Shown here piece after piece: positions 8,790 through 18,167 of a stretch of 64,000 nt of DNA. Position 1 is the stretch's first letter. Each line of letters opens with the position of its first letter. The notes under the pieces are model-generated. The model searched no databases and was not told the origin of the DNA. It was given only the letters and a program-made list of their open reading frames with translations. The DNA lies in NCBI RefSeq assembly GCF_031582905.1, contig NZ_CP133990.1, forward strand, positions 868,001 through 932,000, given 5' to 3'. The DNA is from Pengzhenrongella sp031582905 (lineage in GTDB: Bacteria > Actinomycetota > Actinomycetes > Actinomycetales > Cellulomonadaceae). The position numbers and the translations under genes are program-made.

Positions 8790-9434
8790 TCAGCTCGCCG
8801 GCCGATGCGCCTTGCCGAGGACGTGGGGGGCTGCGGGTGAGGCCTGCCCGGGAGGGAAGTGGAACCGGTCGACCTCGTCGATGACGAACCCCGCGGCCGA
8901 GATAGCGGCCTCGGTGTCCCGCCCGGTGTGGCAGCCGCCAACCAGGTGTGGCCACACGGTGGCGTCGACGACCCGCTGCACCGTCCGCAGACGACCACCG
9001 TCGGGCGCGGCGACGTGCTCGTAGAACCGCAGCTGCCCGCCCGGCCGCAGCACGCGCCACATCTCGGCGAGCACGGCGTCCTGGTCCCGGACGGAGCACA
9101 GGACCAGCGAGGCGACCACGGCGTCGACCGATCCGTCCGCCGCGGGGATGTTCTCGCCCGGAGCATCGACGACCTCTACTGCCACGGGCGCCTGGGCGGC
9201 TCCTTCGCCGGCCAGTCGACGCAGGTGCGGCTCGGGCTCCAGCGCCAGCACCGTGGACACCGTGGGCGGGTAGCGCACGAAGTTCAGCCCGTTCCCGGCG
9301 CCGACCTCGACCACCCGACCGGACAAGCCCGCCAGCAGCCGCTGCCGGTGCTCCCCGACGCCCTGGCGGTCCATCTCGGGCGACAGCCGGCTGTAGAGGC
9401 GGGCGAAGACGGGGTGACGACGAAGGGTTGGCAC
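8790..9434 (-). CDS. Class I SAM-dependent methyltransferase
   Basis: A 214-residue methyltransferase with a Rossmann-type AdoMet fold: motif I VVEVGAGNGLNFVRYP near residues 40-55, an acidic strand end LALEPEPHLRR, the DGSVDAVVASLVLCSV motif near 110, and RVLRPGGQLRFYEHV near 135. The overall pattern is close to small phospholipid/UbiE-like methyltransferases, and PTLRRHPVFARLYSRLS is the typical family opening. I chose the GTG at 9434 because GGAGGG lies 7 bases upstream; an in-frame start at 9506 lacks this and adds non-conserved residues. The substrate is unknown. Confidence 0.75.
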   Translation of the reverse strand: MPTLRRHPVFARLYSRLSPEMDRQGVGEHRQRLLAGLSGRVVEVGAGNGLNFVRYPPTVSTVLALEPEPHLRRLAGEGAAQAPVAVEVVDAPGENIPAADGSVDAVVASLVLCSVRDQDAVLAEMWRVLRPGGQLRFYEHVAAPDGGRLRTVQRVVDATVWPHLVGGCHTGRDTEAAISAAGFVIDEVDRFHFPPGQASPAAPHVLGKAHRPAS

Positions 9435-9661
9435 GGTGTGACCCTCCGGCTGCCGGACCGACGCGTCAAGCGTCCCACCGGGTCGCTGCTCCCGGGTGGT
9501 CTGCACCGGAACGCCTAGACCTCCGGCAGGACCGGCCGGCTCAGGACGCGACGCTCACGCCGAACCGCTGCGCGAGCCCCCGGAACTCCGTACCGTCCAG
9601 GGTCGCTGCCCGACGTGTCGGGTCCGGCGTGCCGACCCCACCGATCCCCTGGAGCCAAGTC

Positions 9662-10483
9662 GTGACCGAGCCCGGTACCCCCTCCGGCCGTCCCATCCGC
9701 GTCACGGTGTGGGGCGAGAACCGCCACGAGCAGGTGGAGCCGCGCGTGGCGGAGATCTACCCCCGCGGCATGCACGGGGCCATCGCTGAGGGGATCGAGG
9801 AGAACCTCGGTCCCGGCGTCGTCGTGCGCACGGCGACGCTGGACGACCCCGAGCACGGCCTCACCGAGGAGGTGCTCGCCGGCACCGACGTCCTCACCTG
9901 GTGGGGGCACGCCGCGCACGCAGAGGTGGCCGACGACGTCGTCGAGCGGGTGCACCGGCACGTGCTGTCCGGCATGGGCCTGATCGTGCTCCACTCCGGG
10001 CACTGGTCGAAGATCTTCACGAAGCTCATGGGGACCACGTGCACGCTGCGGTGGCGCGGCGCGCACGACCGGGAGCTGGTCTGGACGGTCAACCCCACGC
10101 ACCCCATCGCACGCGGCATCCCGCACCCCATGATCATCCCGGAAGACGAGATGTACGGGGAGTTCTTCGACATCCCCGCACCGGACGAGCTGGTGTTCCT
10201 GTCGACCTTCACCGGCGGAGAGGTGTTCCGCTCCGGCTGCACCTTCCGGCGCGGTCACGGCAAGATCTTCTACTTCAAGCCGGGCGACCAGGAGTACCCC
10301 GTGTACCACCACGAGGGCGTGCGGCGCGTGATCTCCAACGCTGTGCAGTGGGCCATGACAGATCTGCCCGAGCGGGCCTATCCGACGCTGCTGCGCTACG
10401 ACACGGAGGACTTCTTCACCGGTCACGGCTACGGCGGACCGGTGCCGGACGCACCCGGCGAGGCAGCGGAGTCCCCGGCATGA
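9662..10483 (+). CDS. ThuA-domain protein (trehalose/keto-sugar utilisation type)
   Basis: A 273-residue cytosolic protein of the ThuA family, a class I glutamine-amidotransferase-like fold linked to disaccharide and keto-sugar use. Diagnostic stretches are ENRHEQVEPRVAEIYPRGMH near residue 20, TWWGHAAHAEV, VLHSGHWSKIFTKLMGT near 110, and EMYGEFFDIPAPDELVF near 165. GGAG precedes the GTG at 9662. The stop overlaps the next ATG (ATGA), which couples it to a Gfo/Idh/MocA oxidoreductase, the usual partner. Known ThuA/ThuB pairs act on 3-keto sugars; that role here is inferred from family and context. Confidence 0.85.
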   Translation: MTEPGTPSGRPIRVTVWGENRHEQVEPRVAEIYPRGMHGAIAEGIEENLGPGVVVRTATLDDPEHGLTEEVLAGTDVLTWWGHAAHAEVADDVVERVHRHVLSGMGLIVLHSGHWSKIFTKLMGTTCTLRWRGAHDRELVWTVNPTHPIARGIPHPMIIPEDEMYGEFFDIPAPDELVFLSTFTGGEVFRSGCTFRRGHGKIFYFKPGDQEYPVYHHEGVRRVISNAVQWAMTDLPERAYPTLLRYDTEDFFTGHGYGGPVPDAPGEAAESPA

Positions 10484-11643
10484 GCGCCGTTCCCACGTTC
10501 GCCACCGTCCCGTCCTCGCCGCAGGAGCCGCTGCCGGTCGTCGCCGTCGGCGCCGGGGCCATGGGGCGCGCCTGGCTGGCGACCCTCAGCGACTCGCCCG
10601 AGGTCGCGCTGGTCGGGATCGTCGACCTGGACCTGGACGCCGCCCGCCGCGCGGCGACCGGCCTCGGCCGGCCGGACCTGCCCGTCGGGTCGGACGCCGT
10701 GGCGCTCGCAGAGGGAACCGGCGCCCGGGCGGTCATCGACGTGACGGTCCCGGCCGCGCACCACCCGGTGACCACGGCGGCCCTGTTCGCCGGGCTGCCC
10801 GTGCTCGGGGAGAAGCCCGTCGCCGACACCCTCGCCCGCGCCCTGTCGCTGGCGGCCGCGGCGGAGACGACGGGGCAGCTGTTCATGGTCAGCCAGTCCC
10901 GCCGGTGGAACCCCCAGCTCGCCGCACTGAAGGGCATGGCCGACGACCTGGGTGACATCGGCGCCGTCACCACGGAGTTCTTCAAGGCCCCCCGCTTCGG
11001 GGGTTTCCGGGACGAGATGGCCCATCCCCTCCTCGTCGACATGGCGATCCACGCCTTCGACAGCGCCCGGTACCTGCTCGGCGCCGAGCCGGTCGCGGCG
11101 TACTGCGAGACGTGGAACCCGCCGTGGAGCTGGTACGCGGGCGACGCCAGCGCCAGCGTGCTGTTCGAGATGGAGGGCGGGGCCCGGTACGGCTACCACG
11201 GCAGCTGGTGCGCGCCCGGGGCCGAGACGTCGTGGAACGGCTCCTGGCGGGTCAGCGGCGCGCGGGGCACCGCACGGTGGGACGGCGACGACGAACCGGT
11301 GATGGACGCCGACGTCCCACCCACCGACCGGCCTCGCTCGCCGCACGAGGGGATCGCCGGGGCGCTGGGGGTCTTCTGCGCGGCGTTGCGCACCGGTGAG
11401 CCGCCGATGGGGGAGGTCCACGAGAACACCATGAGCCTGGCCATGGTCGAGGCGGCCGTGGAGTCGGCCGCGACCGGCCGGCGGGTCCTGGTCGACGACG
11501 TCCTCGCCCGCGCCCACGAGCGTGCGGTGGCCGAGGAGACCCATCCCCAGGTGCGCGAGGTCCTGCGGTCCTGGTCGTCGGTCCGCTCGGCGCTGGCGGG
11601 GACCGCTCACCGCGGGCCCGGTGGTCCGGCGGCAGGGGGCTGA
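10480..11643 (+). CDS. Gfo/Idh/MocA oxidoreductase, ThuB-like
   Basis: A 387-residue NAD(P)-dependent sugar oxidoreductase. The Rossmann domain opens PVVAVGAGAMGRAWLATL near residues 20-37, and the family signature LGEKPVADTLARAL appears near 110. The C-terminal beta-sheet domain holds FFKAPRFGGFRDEMAHPLL and DMAIHAFDSARYLLG near 190; the histidine of that motif is the usual catalytic residue. The ATG overlaps the ThuA stop, so both are made together. This pair fits oxidation and turnover of a keto-sugar, but no transporter or glycosidase is adjacent to name the sugar. Confidence 0.85.
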   Translation: MSAVPTFATVPSSPQEPLPVVAVGAGAMGRAWLATLSDSPEVALVGIVDLDLDAARRAATGLGRPDLPVGSDAVALAEGTGARAVIDVTVPAAHHPVTTAALFAGLPVLGEKPVADTLARALSLAAAAETTGQLFMVSQSRRWNPQLAALKGMADDLGDIGAVTTEFFKAPRFGGFRDEMAHPLLVDMAIHAFDSARYLLGAEPVAAYCETWNPPWSWYAGDASASVLFEMEGGARYGYHGSWCAPGAETSWNGSWRVSGARGTARWDGDDEPVMDADVPPTDRPRSPHEGIAGALGVFCAALRTGEPPMGEVHENTMSLAMVEAAVESAATGRRVLVDDVLARAHERAVAEETHPQVREVLRSWSSVRSALAGTAHRGPGGPAAGG

Positions 11644-11719
11644 CCCCCGACCGACGCAACCGATCCGGCGGAGCGGCACCGCGGGCGAGGCGTCCGGGGG
11701 CCGCTCTCGGGGCCCGTCG

Positions 11720-12514
11720 TCAGGCGCGCGCAACCCGGAACACCGGCCAGCCGATCTCGGTCCGCCAGGCCGACGCGTCGGGCGTGTCCCGCGGCCCGAC
11801 GAGGTACGCCTCCCGCACCGGCCCGGCGACAGCGAGCGTGTTGGCCACCACCCAGGCGCCCAGCTCGCCGTAGGTGACGTCGATGTCGTCGTGCTCGCCG
11901 ACGTGGGTCGCGACGGCGAGCTCGACGGCGGGCAGCGTCACCGGGTGCACGCGTCCGGCTCGCGGTGGCCGCGCCGCCGGCCGGTACACGAGCACGTGCC
12001 CGTGCCCGTCCTCGAACAGCGCGTTGTCGTACAGCCCGCCCGGGACGCCGGCGGCGCCGACCACGGCGTCCAGCTCGGCCATCGCGCCGGCGTACCAGGC
12101 GAGGACGTCGTCGTGGGCGACGTCGTCCTCGACCGCGGCCACCGTCGTCGCCGGGACCGCGCGCAGCTCGACGTGCAGCGGCGCCGGCTCGGGCTGCAGG
12201 AGCCGGCGCAGCGACGCCACCGCGGCGCGGGTCCGGTCGAGCTCGGACTCCAGGCGCCGCAGGTGGTCGGTGACCAGGCTGGCCCGGGCGCCCGGGTCGG
12301 GGGACCGCAGGATGCGCTGCACGTCGGCGAGCGGGACGTCGAGCTCGCGCAGGCGGTGCACGACCTGCGCGGTCGGGATCTGATCGGCGCTGTAGTACCG
12401 GTAGCCGGTGGCGTCGTCCACGGCCGCCGGCTCCAGCAGGCCCGCGTCGTGGTACCGGCGCAGCGTCCGCACGCTCAGGTGTGTCAGGCGCGAGAACTCC
12501 CCGATGGCCAGCAC
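11720..12514 (-). CDS. MerR-family regulator with GyrI-like ligand domain
   Basis: A 264-residue MerR activator. Residues 1-70 form the winged HTH (MLAIGEFSRLTHLSVRTLRR, then YRYYSADQIPTAQVV). A helix DHLRRLESELDRTRAAVASL near 85-115 is the dimerisation coiled coil. Residues about 120-264 resemble a GyrI-like multidrug-binding domain. No metal-binding cysteines are seen, so an organic effector is likelier. The start is GTG at 12514 with no clear Shine-Dalgarno. Divergent from a SnoaL-like gene; a perfect palindrome at 12531-12544 lies between them. Confidence 0.85.
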   Translation of the reverse strand: MLAIGEFSRLTHLSVRTLRRYHDAGLLEPAAVDDATGYRYYSADQIPTAQVVHRLRELDVPLADVQRILRSPDPGARASLVTDHLRRLESELDRTRAAVASLRRLLQPEPAPLHVELRAVPATTVAAVEDDVAHDDVLAWYAGAMAELDAVVGAAGVPGGLYDNALFEDGHGHVLVYRPAARPPRAGRVHPVTLPAVELAVATHVGEHDDIDVTYGELGAWVVANTLAVAGPVREAYLVGPRDTPDASAWRTEIGWPVFRVARA

Positions 12515-12530
12515 GCCGCCATCGTGCCGC

Positions 12531-12544
12531 CTCCCCCGGGGGAG
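12531..12544. promoter_or_regulatory. Palindrome in the MerR/SnoaL divergent promoter
   Basis: CTCCCCCGGGGGAG is a perfect 14-bp palindrome 16 bases before the MerR start. On the minus strand it would sit in the spacer of the merR promoter, the normal place for a MerR operator. A TTGACC at 12555-12560 could serve as -35 box for the opposite gene. Likely autoregulatory and target-gene control, inferred from position. Confidence 0.5.
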
Positions 12545-12591
12545 AGTCCAGTGCTTGACCCTCCCGCGTCGGCAGACCGCACGGTCGGGGC

Positions 12592-12945
12592 ATGACCACT
12601 CCGACCAGCATCCGGCCCAGCGACCTCCCGTCCACGATCCGCGGCTACCTCACCGCGCACACGGCCCACGACGTCGACGCGGCGCTCCGGGCCTTCTCGC
12701 CGACCGCGGTCGTCGTCGACGACGGCGCGACCTACCGGGGGAGCGACGAGATCCGGCGCTTCCTGGCCAAGGCCGGCGTCGAGTTCAGCTACACGACCGA
12801 GCTCGTCGGCGCCGAGCGCGTCGATGACACGCACTGGGTCGCCACCCACCGCCTGGAGGGTGACTTCCCCGGCGGCGTCGTCGAGCTCGGCTACCGGTTC
12901 GCGATGGCCGACGGCCTCATCGCGGAGCTCGTCATCGCGCCATGA
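12592..12945 (+). CDS. SnoaL-like / NTF2-fold protein
   Basis: A 117-residue single-domain protein of the NTF2-like superfamily: helix TIRGYLTAHTAHDVDAALRA, strand SPTAVVVDDG, YRGSDEIRRFLAKAG near residues 48-62, then the long beta-sheet ending ELGYRFAMADGLIAELVI. Members include polyketide cyclases, isomerases and many of unknown activity, so the reaction is undecided. It is divergent from the MerR regulator, which suggests it belongs to that regulator's response. Confidence 0.75.
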   Translation: MTTPTSIRPSDLPSTIRGYLTAHTAHDVDAALRAFSPTAVVVDDGATYRGSDEIRRFLAKAGVEFSYTTELVGAERVDDTHWVATHRLEGDFPGGVVELGYRFAMADGLIAELVIAP

Positions 12946-13018
12946 CGCACGACGCGGAACCCCGCGAATACGGCGACTGCGGCGGCGTGGCGGACCGTCC
13001 CGTCCTGGACGCGGCTAG

Positions 13019-13171
13019 GACCTCGCGGTCCCGGCACATGCCCAACGCTTCATGGCAGAGCGGGCGTCGTCGCACGCCGTCGAGGTGGACGCCGCCCACG
13101 CGGTGACCGTCTCGCGTCCCGGCGTCGTCGCACGGCTGATCGACGACGCCGCCCGCGCGGCGGCCGTCTGA
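13019..13171 (+). pseudogene. C-terminal remnant of an alpha/beta hydrolase
   Basis: Fifty in-frame codons ending in TGA read as the last part of an alpha/beta hydrolase: VPAHAQRFMAERASSHAVEV, then HAVTVSRPGVVARLIDDAAR. The histidine of DAAHAV sits where the catalytic histidine normally is. A TAG lies directly upstream in frame (13016-13018), and no matching catalytic-serine half is found before it. I see nothing else coding in the 12946-13252 interval. Confidence 0.6.
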
Positions 13172-13252
13172 CCGCGGTCGGTGACGCGTCAGGCGCGCCG
13201 CTCGAGGCGGAGACGGGGCGAGCAGGTGACGGCCAGGAACCGTCGCGTGAGG

Positions 13253-14509
<1,257 letters not shown>

Positions 14510-14603
14510 GGGGAGGGAGTCTACGAACCCGGCCCGGAGCGGGCCTCGTGGCGCCGACCCCGACGCGCGCTCCGCTCGCTCCACCTGCTCGTACCATCGC
14601 CGG

Positions 14604-15527
14604 GTGCCACCTCGCTCGCCGCTCCCGGCACGTCACGGACTCGCGGCCGCCCGGTTGCGCACGCCCGATCGGGACCCGAACGGCCCCGCTCCGTGGGCGA
14701 CGATGGGCGCGTGGCTGCGGCACCGCCTGCCGGACCGCGTCGACGTGCCCGGGATGCTGGCGCAGGGCCGGTTCGTCCACGACGACGGCCGCCCCGTGCG
14801 GGAGGACGACCCCTACGCCCAGCAGCTCTTCGTCTGGTTCCACCGCGACCTGCGCGACGAGCCGCAGGTGCCGGGGGAGATCCACGTCGTGCACCGGGAC
14901 GAGCGTCTCGTCGTCGTCGACAAGCCGCCGTTCCTCTCGACGATCCCGCGCGGCGGGCACGTCATGCAGAGCGTCGTCGTCCGTCTGCGCGCGGACCTCG
15001 GCCTGCCGGAGCTGTCGCCGCTGCACCGCCTCGACCGCGTGACATCCGGTCTGCTCATGCTCGCGACCGAGAGCACGTGGCGGGGGCCGTACCAGACGGC
15101 GTTCGAGCGCCGCGCGGTCGACAAGACGTACCGGGCACTCGCGCCGCTGCGGGCGGACCTGGAGCTGCCCGTCGTCGTGCGCAACCACCTCCACAAGGAG
15201 CGCGGCACCTGGTGCGCCGAGGTCGTGCCCGGGGCGCCCGTCAACGCCGAGACACTGGTCGAGCTGGAGCGGGAGGTCGGTGGTCAGGGGGTCTACCGGC
15301 TGACTCCCCGCACCGGACGCACGCACCAGCTGCGGATGCACCTGCTGGGGCTCGGCATCCCGATCGTCGCCGACCCGCTGTACCCCGTCGTGCAGGACGT
15401 CGCCGTCGACGACTTCCGCCGGCCCCTGCAGCTCCTCGCGGCCGAGGTGGCGTTCACCGACCCGGTGGACGGGCAGGACCGGCACTTCCGCAGCGTTCGG
15501 TCGCTGCCGCTCGCGCCGGAGGGCTGA
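14604..15527 (+). CDS. RluA-family pseudouridine synthase
   Basis: A 307-residue enzyme that isomerises uridine to pseudouridine in rRNA or tRNA. The catalytic motif HRLDRVTSGLLML is at residues 141-153, with Asp144 as nucleophile. Other family blocks are VVDKPPFLSTIPRGG near 100, DKTYRALAPL near 175, and LTPRTGRTHQLRMHLLGLGI near 235-254. The N-terminal 75 residues are not an obvious S4 domain. GTG 14604 is the first start in frame that precedes the conserved region without crossing the exchanger start. Target nucleotide not predictable. Confidence 0.85.
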   Translation: MPPRSPLPARHGLAAARLRTPDRDPNGPAPWATMGAWLRHRLPDRVDVPGMLAQGRFVHDDGRPVREDDPYAQQLFVWFHRDLRDEPQVPGEIHVVHRDERLVVVDKPPFLSTIPRGGHVMQSVVVRLRADLGLPELSPLHRLDRVTSGLLMLATESTWRGPYQTAFERRAVDKTYRALAPLRADLELPVVVRNHLHKERGTWCAEVVPGAPVNAETLVELEREVGGQGVYRLTPRTGRTHQLRMHLLGLGIPIVADPLYPVVQDVAVDDFRRPLQLLAAEVAFTDPVDGQDRHFRSVRSLPLAPEG

Positions 15528-15545
15528 GCCTCTGCTGCGCGGCGG

Positions 15546-16088
15546 TCACCACGCGCCCTCCATCTCGCCGGCATCCTCAGCGGTGAGGCGGTTCAGCTCC
15601 GCCTCGTCGAGGGCCCATTCGTCGGTCGTCGCGGTGAGGACCGCGTCGGCGACCACCGCGCCGATCTCCGCCACGTAGGCGCCGTCGTCGGCCCCGGATG
15701 CCGGGACGACGGTGACGACGACGCCATGCAGCATGGCGGCGACGTCCTTGACGTCCTGAGGCATGTGCGCGCCGATGCCGCGCATGGCCAGGGTCACGGT
15801 GGTGGGTTCGGGGCTGAACATGACGATCTGCTCGAGCTCTGTCTCCTGCTCGAGCGTGGCCGCCAGCTCGTCGGCGGGCATGGACCCGGGCGGGAGTCCG
15901 TCGTCGAGGGTGAGGTCGGGGTGCATGGCCGCCAGCACCTCCAGGCGCGCCAAGGCTCGCTGGAGCGTGTGGACCCGCTCGCCCAGGTCGGCGAGCGGTG
16001 TGGTGGGGTCGATCACGCCGAGCTCGTAGGTGAGCAGGGCGATGGAGTGCCGGACGGCGGTCACGGCGGCGTGGGCGGTGGTGGGCAT
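15546..16088 (-). CDS. Unrecognised 180-residue protein
   Basis: I do not recognise this protein. It is soluble, acidic and about 180 residues, with helix-forming stretches (ERVHTLQRALARLEVLAAMH, LAATLEQETELEQIVMF) and a central PTTVTLAMRGIGAHMPQDVK. There is no signal peptide or membrane helix. AAGGAG sits 4-5 bases before the ATG at 16088, so translation is convincing. It converges on the pseudouridine synthase gene with 18 bases between the stops and appears monocistronic. Confidence 0.55.
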   Translation of the reverse strand: MPTTAHAAVTAVRHSIALLTYELGVIDPTTPLADLGERVHTLQRALARLEVLAAMHPDLTLDDGLPPGSMPADELAATLEQETELEQIVMFSPEPTTVTLAMRGIGAHMPQDVKDVAAMLHGVVVTVVPASGADDGAYVAEIGAVVADAVLTATTDEWALDEAELNRLTAEDAGEMEGAW

Positions 16089-16428
16089 GGTTCTCCTTCA
16101 GGGGTGGGTGGGGCCGAGCGGCCCTACGTACTCAAGGCACCGCGGCGCGGAACTCTCCGCGCGTTCGGCGGACAGACCTCCGGTGGGTGGTGGGGACGCC
16201 GGGACCCGAGCCGTCGGCGTCCTCATCTCCTGAGCCACCGAGGTCGAGAAGTTCCGGCGGCTTCTCTCAGTGATGAGCCACGACGCACCGTTCTCCGTCG
16301 CGTGCCCTCACCCTGAGTCACCACGACGTCATTTCGCGTCGGTTCACTGCGCCGGTCAGGTGAGGGATCGACCCGGGCGTGGCGCGCGCTCGGCCGAACG
16401 GGTGAAGCGGACCCCGTGCACGACGACA
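16089..16428. other. Intergenic region without a clear gene
   Basis: About 340 bases upstream of the 180-residue protein, up to the hairpin at 16429. No frame here looks like a real protein. A CCCTCACC/GGTGAGGG pair (about 16305-16312 and 16360-16367) is the only symmetry I noticed. The region should contain the promoter of the 16088 gene. Confidence 0.35.
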
Positions 16429-16464
16429 AGGGCCCGCGGAACCGTCACCGGCTCCGCGGGCCCT
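16429..16464. terminator. Hairpin terminator of the M28 peptidase gene
   Basis: Perfect 12-bp stem AGGGCCCGCGGA (16429-16440) pairing with 16453-16464 around a 12-base loop, 21 bases beyond the stop of the minus-strand peptidase gene. No U tract. Confidence 0.75.
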
Positions 16465-16484
16465 CGCCCGGTCAACGCGTCAGG

Positions 16485-18074
16485 TCAGCTCCCGGCCGCG
16501 TCGTGGTCGTGCTCGTCCCCGCCGCTCTCACCGACGAACGTGCCCGCCGGACCGGCCGGCGCCGGGACCGGGAAGTTCCCGGGCAGCCGGGTACCGCGGA
16601 CGCCGTTGACCGGCTCGGTCGACGCGGCGTAGGTGAACACCGCGTACGCGACCGCGTCGGAGTTGACCTCGAGCGCGTGCCGGTCGATGTTCGCCAGGGA
16701 GTCGCAGGCGATGTGGTAGCACGGGTCGTACTGGGCGCCGGTGGTCCCGCCCCACACCGCCTGCTGCTCGGCGGTCTTGATCCCTTCGGCGCCGGTGAAC
16801 AGGCCGCCGGACGGGATGCCGTTCTCGATGAACGCCTGGTAGTCGCTGCGACCGCTGTACGCGGAGTCGTCGTAGGGCTCACCGAGCAGCGTGTAGAACT
16901 CCTCGAACGTCTTCTCGATGTGCTCCGAGCCCTCCGGCACGACGACCGGCGCCGCGAAGCTCGACTGGTCGGCGTCGTAGATGCCGAAGTAGTAGTTCGG
17001 CGAGCCGATCATGTCGAAGTTCAGGTACAGCGCGATCTCGTCGAGCTCCGCCGGGGTGCGCTGCCCGACCCACTCGGTCGAGCCGATCAGCCCGAGCTCC
17101 TCGGCGCCCCACCAGGCGAGGCGGACGGTGTTCTTCGGGCGGGACTTGCCCATGTTCTCCGCGAGCTCGAGCAGCGCGGCCGATCCGCTCCCGTTGTCGT
17201 TGATGCCGGGACCGGCCGGGACGGAGTCCAGGTGGGCGCCGGCCATGACGACGTTGCCGTCCGTGCGGCCCGCGAGCTCGGCGACGACGTTGTGGGAGAC
17301 GCGGTCCACGCTGGCGACCGACACCCGCGCCGTCGCGCCGTCCACGGCGAGCGCGGCGCCGGCGTCGAACGACGCGGTGGCGAGCGGGACGGCCGGGAAG
17401 TCGAAGGGTGCGGCGGTCACGTTGGTCAGCGGTCCCGACCGGTCCGGCCCGTCGCCCTGGTTGAAGACGATGACGGCCTCGGCGCCGGCCGCAGCCGCGA
17501 GGTTGGCCTTGACCGTGAACCCGCAGGTGCCGCGTTGGACGAGCGCGATGTCGGTGGTCCCGGCGAAGTCGAGGCCCGCGAAGTCCGACGCCTCGCAGCC
17601 GCTGGTGTTCGCGCGGTCGCCGGTGAGGTTGAGGTCGATGGGGATCACGGTGCCCGTGACGTCGCCCTCACCGCTGCTGACGAGGGGCGAGGCCTCGTAC
17701 GTGGCCGCGGTGGGCGTCAGCTGCTGCACGACGACGTCCGTGCCGGGGTAGGTGAACGGCACCACCTCGACGTCCCAGCCCGCCGCCGACACCACGTCGA
17801 CGACGTAGTCGACGCTCGCCTCGTAGCCCGGCGTCTGGTCGGCGCGGTTGCCGTCGTTGGCGTCCGCGATCGCCTGGAAGGCCTCCAGGTGCTCGAGGAC
17901 CCCGTCGACGCGGACGCACTCGAGCAACCGGGCCGTCGTGGTGTTGGCGCGCTTGTCGCACCGGTCCAGCGGTGCCGCACCGGCCGGGAGCGCGGCAGCC
18001 AGCGACGCGGCGAGGAGTGAGCCCGTGGCGACGGCGGCGGTGCCGAGCGTCCAGGAGCGGGAACGTGTGGCCAT
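16485..18074 (-). CDS. Secreted M28-family aminopeptidase with PA domain
   Basis: A 529-residue exported zinc aminopeptidase of the Streptomyces aminopeptidase S type. A signal peptide occupies about residues 1-34 (ends ALPAGAA). A protease-associated domain follows (IALVQRGTCGFTVKANLAA near 185). The M28 catalytic domain has all five metal-site motifs: GAHLDSVPAGPGINDNGSGS (His and bridging Asp near 279-290), WWGAEELGL (catalytic Glu, ligand Glu near 325), NFDMIGS (near 350) and CYHIACD (His near 454). The tail is Asp/His-rich. ATG 18074 has GAGAGG upstream; a TACGTT -10 candidate lies at 18110-18115. It releases N-terminal amino acids from external peptides. Confidence 0.9.
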   Translation of the reverse strand: MATRSRSWTLGTAAVATGSLLAASLAAALPAGAAPLDRCDKRANTTTARLLECVRVDGVLEHLEAFQAIADANDGNRADQTPGYEASVDYVVDVVSAAGWDVEVVPFTYPGTDVVVQQLTPTAATYEASPLVSSGEGDVTGTVIPIDLNLTGDRANTSGCEASDFAGLDFAGTTDIALVQRGTCGFTVKANLAAAAGAEAVIVFNQGDGPDRSGPLTNVTAAPFDFPAVPLATASFDAGAALAVDGATARVSVASVDRVSHNVVAELAGRTDGNVVMAGAHLDSVPAGPGINDNGSGSAALLELAENMGKSRPKNTVRLAWWGAEELGLIGSTEWVGQRTPAELDEIALYLNFDMIGSPNYYFGIYDADQSSFAAPVVVPEGSEHIEKTFEEFYTLLGEPYDDSAYSGRSDYQAFIENGIPSGGLFTGAEGIKTAEQQAVWGGTTGAQYDPCYHIACDSLANIDRHALEVNSDAVAYAVFTYAASTEPVNGVRGTRLPGNFPVPAPAGPAGTFVGESGGDEHDHDAAGS

Positions 18075-18167
18075 GAGGGGTCCTCTCGGTGGGATCACCT
18101 GACTGGCGCAACGTAGTCCTGGCGCGGCCCCGGCATGACTGATTTGCTGCCGCGAGGTGACATCCAG

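Noticed and set aside
7695..8840. 381-residue plus-strand frame
   Set aside because: Crosses an opposite-strand permease remnant and reads as unstructured Arg/Ser/Pro sequence.
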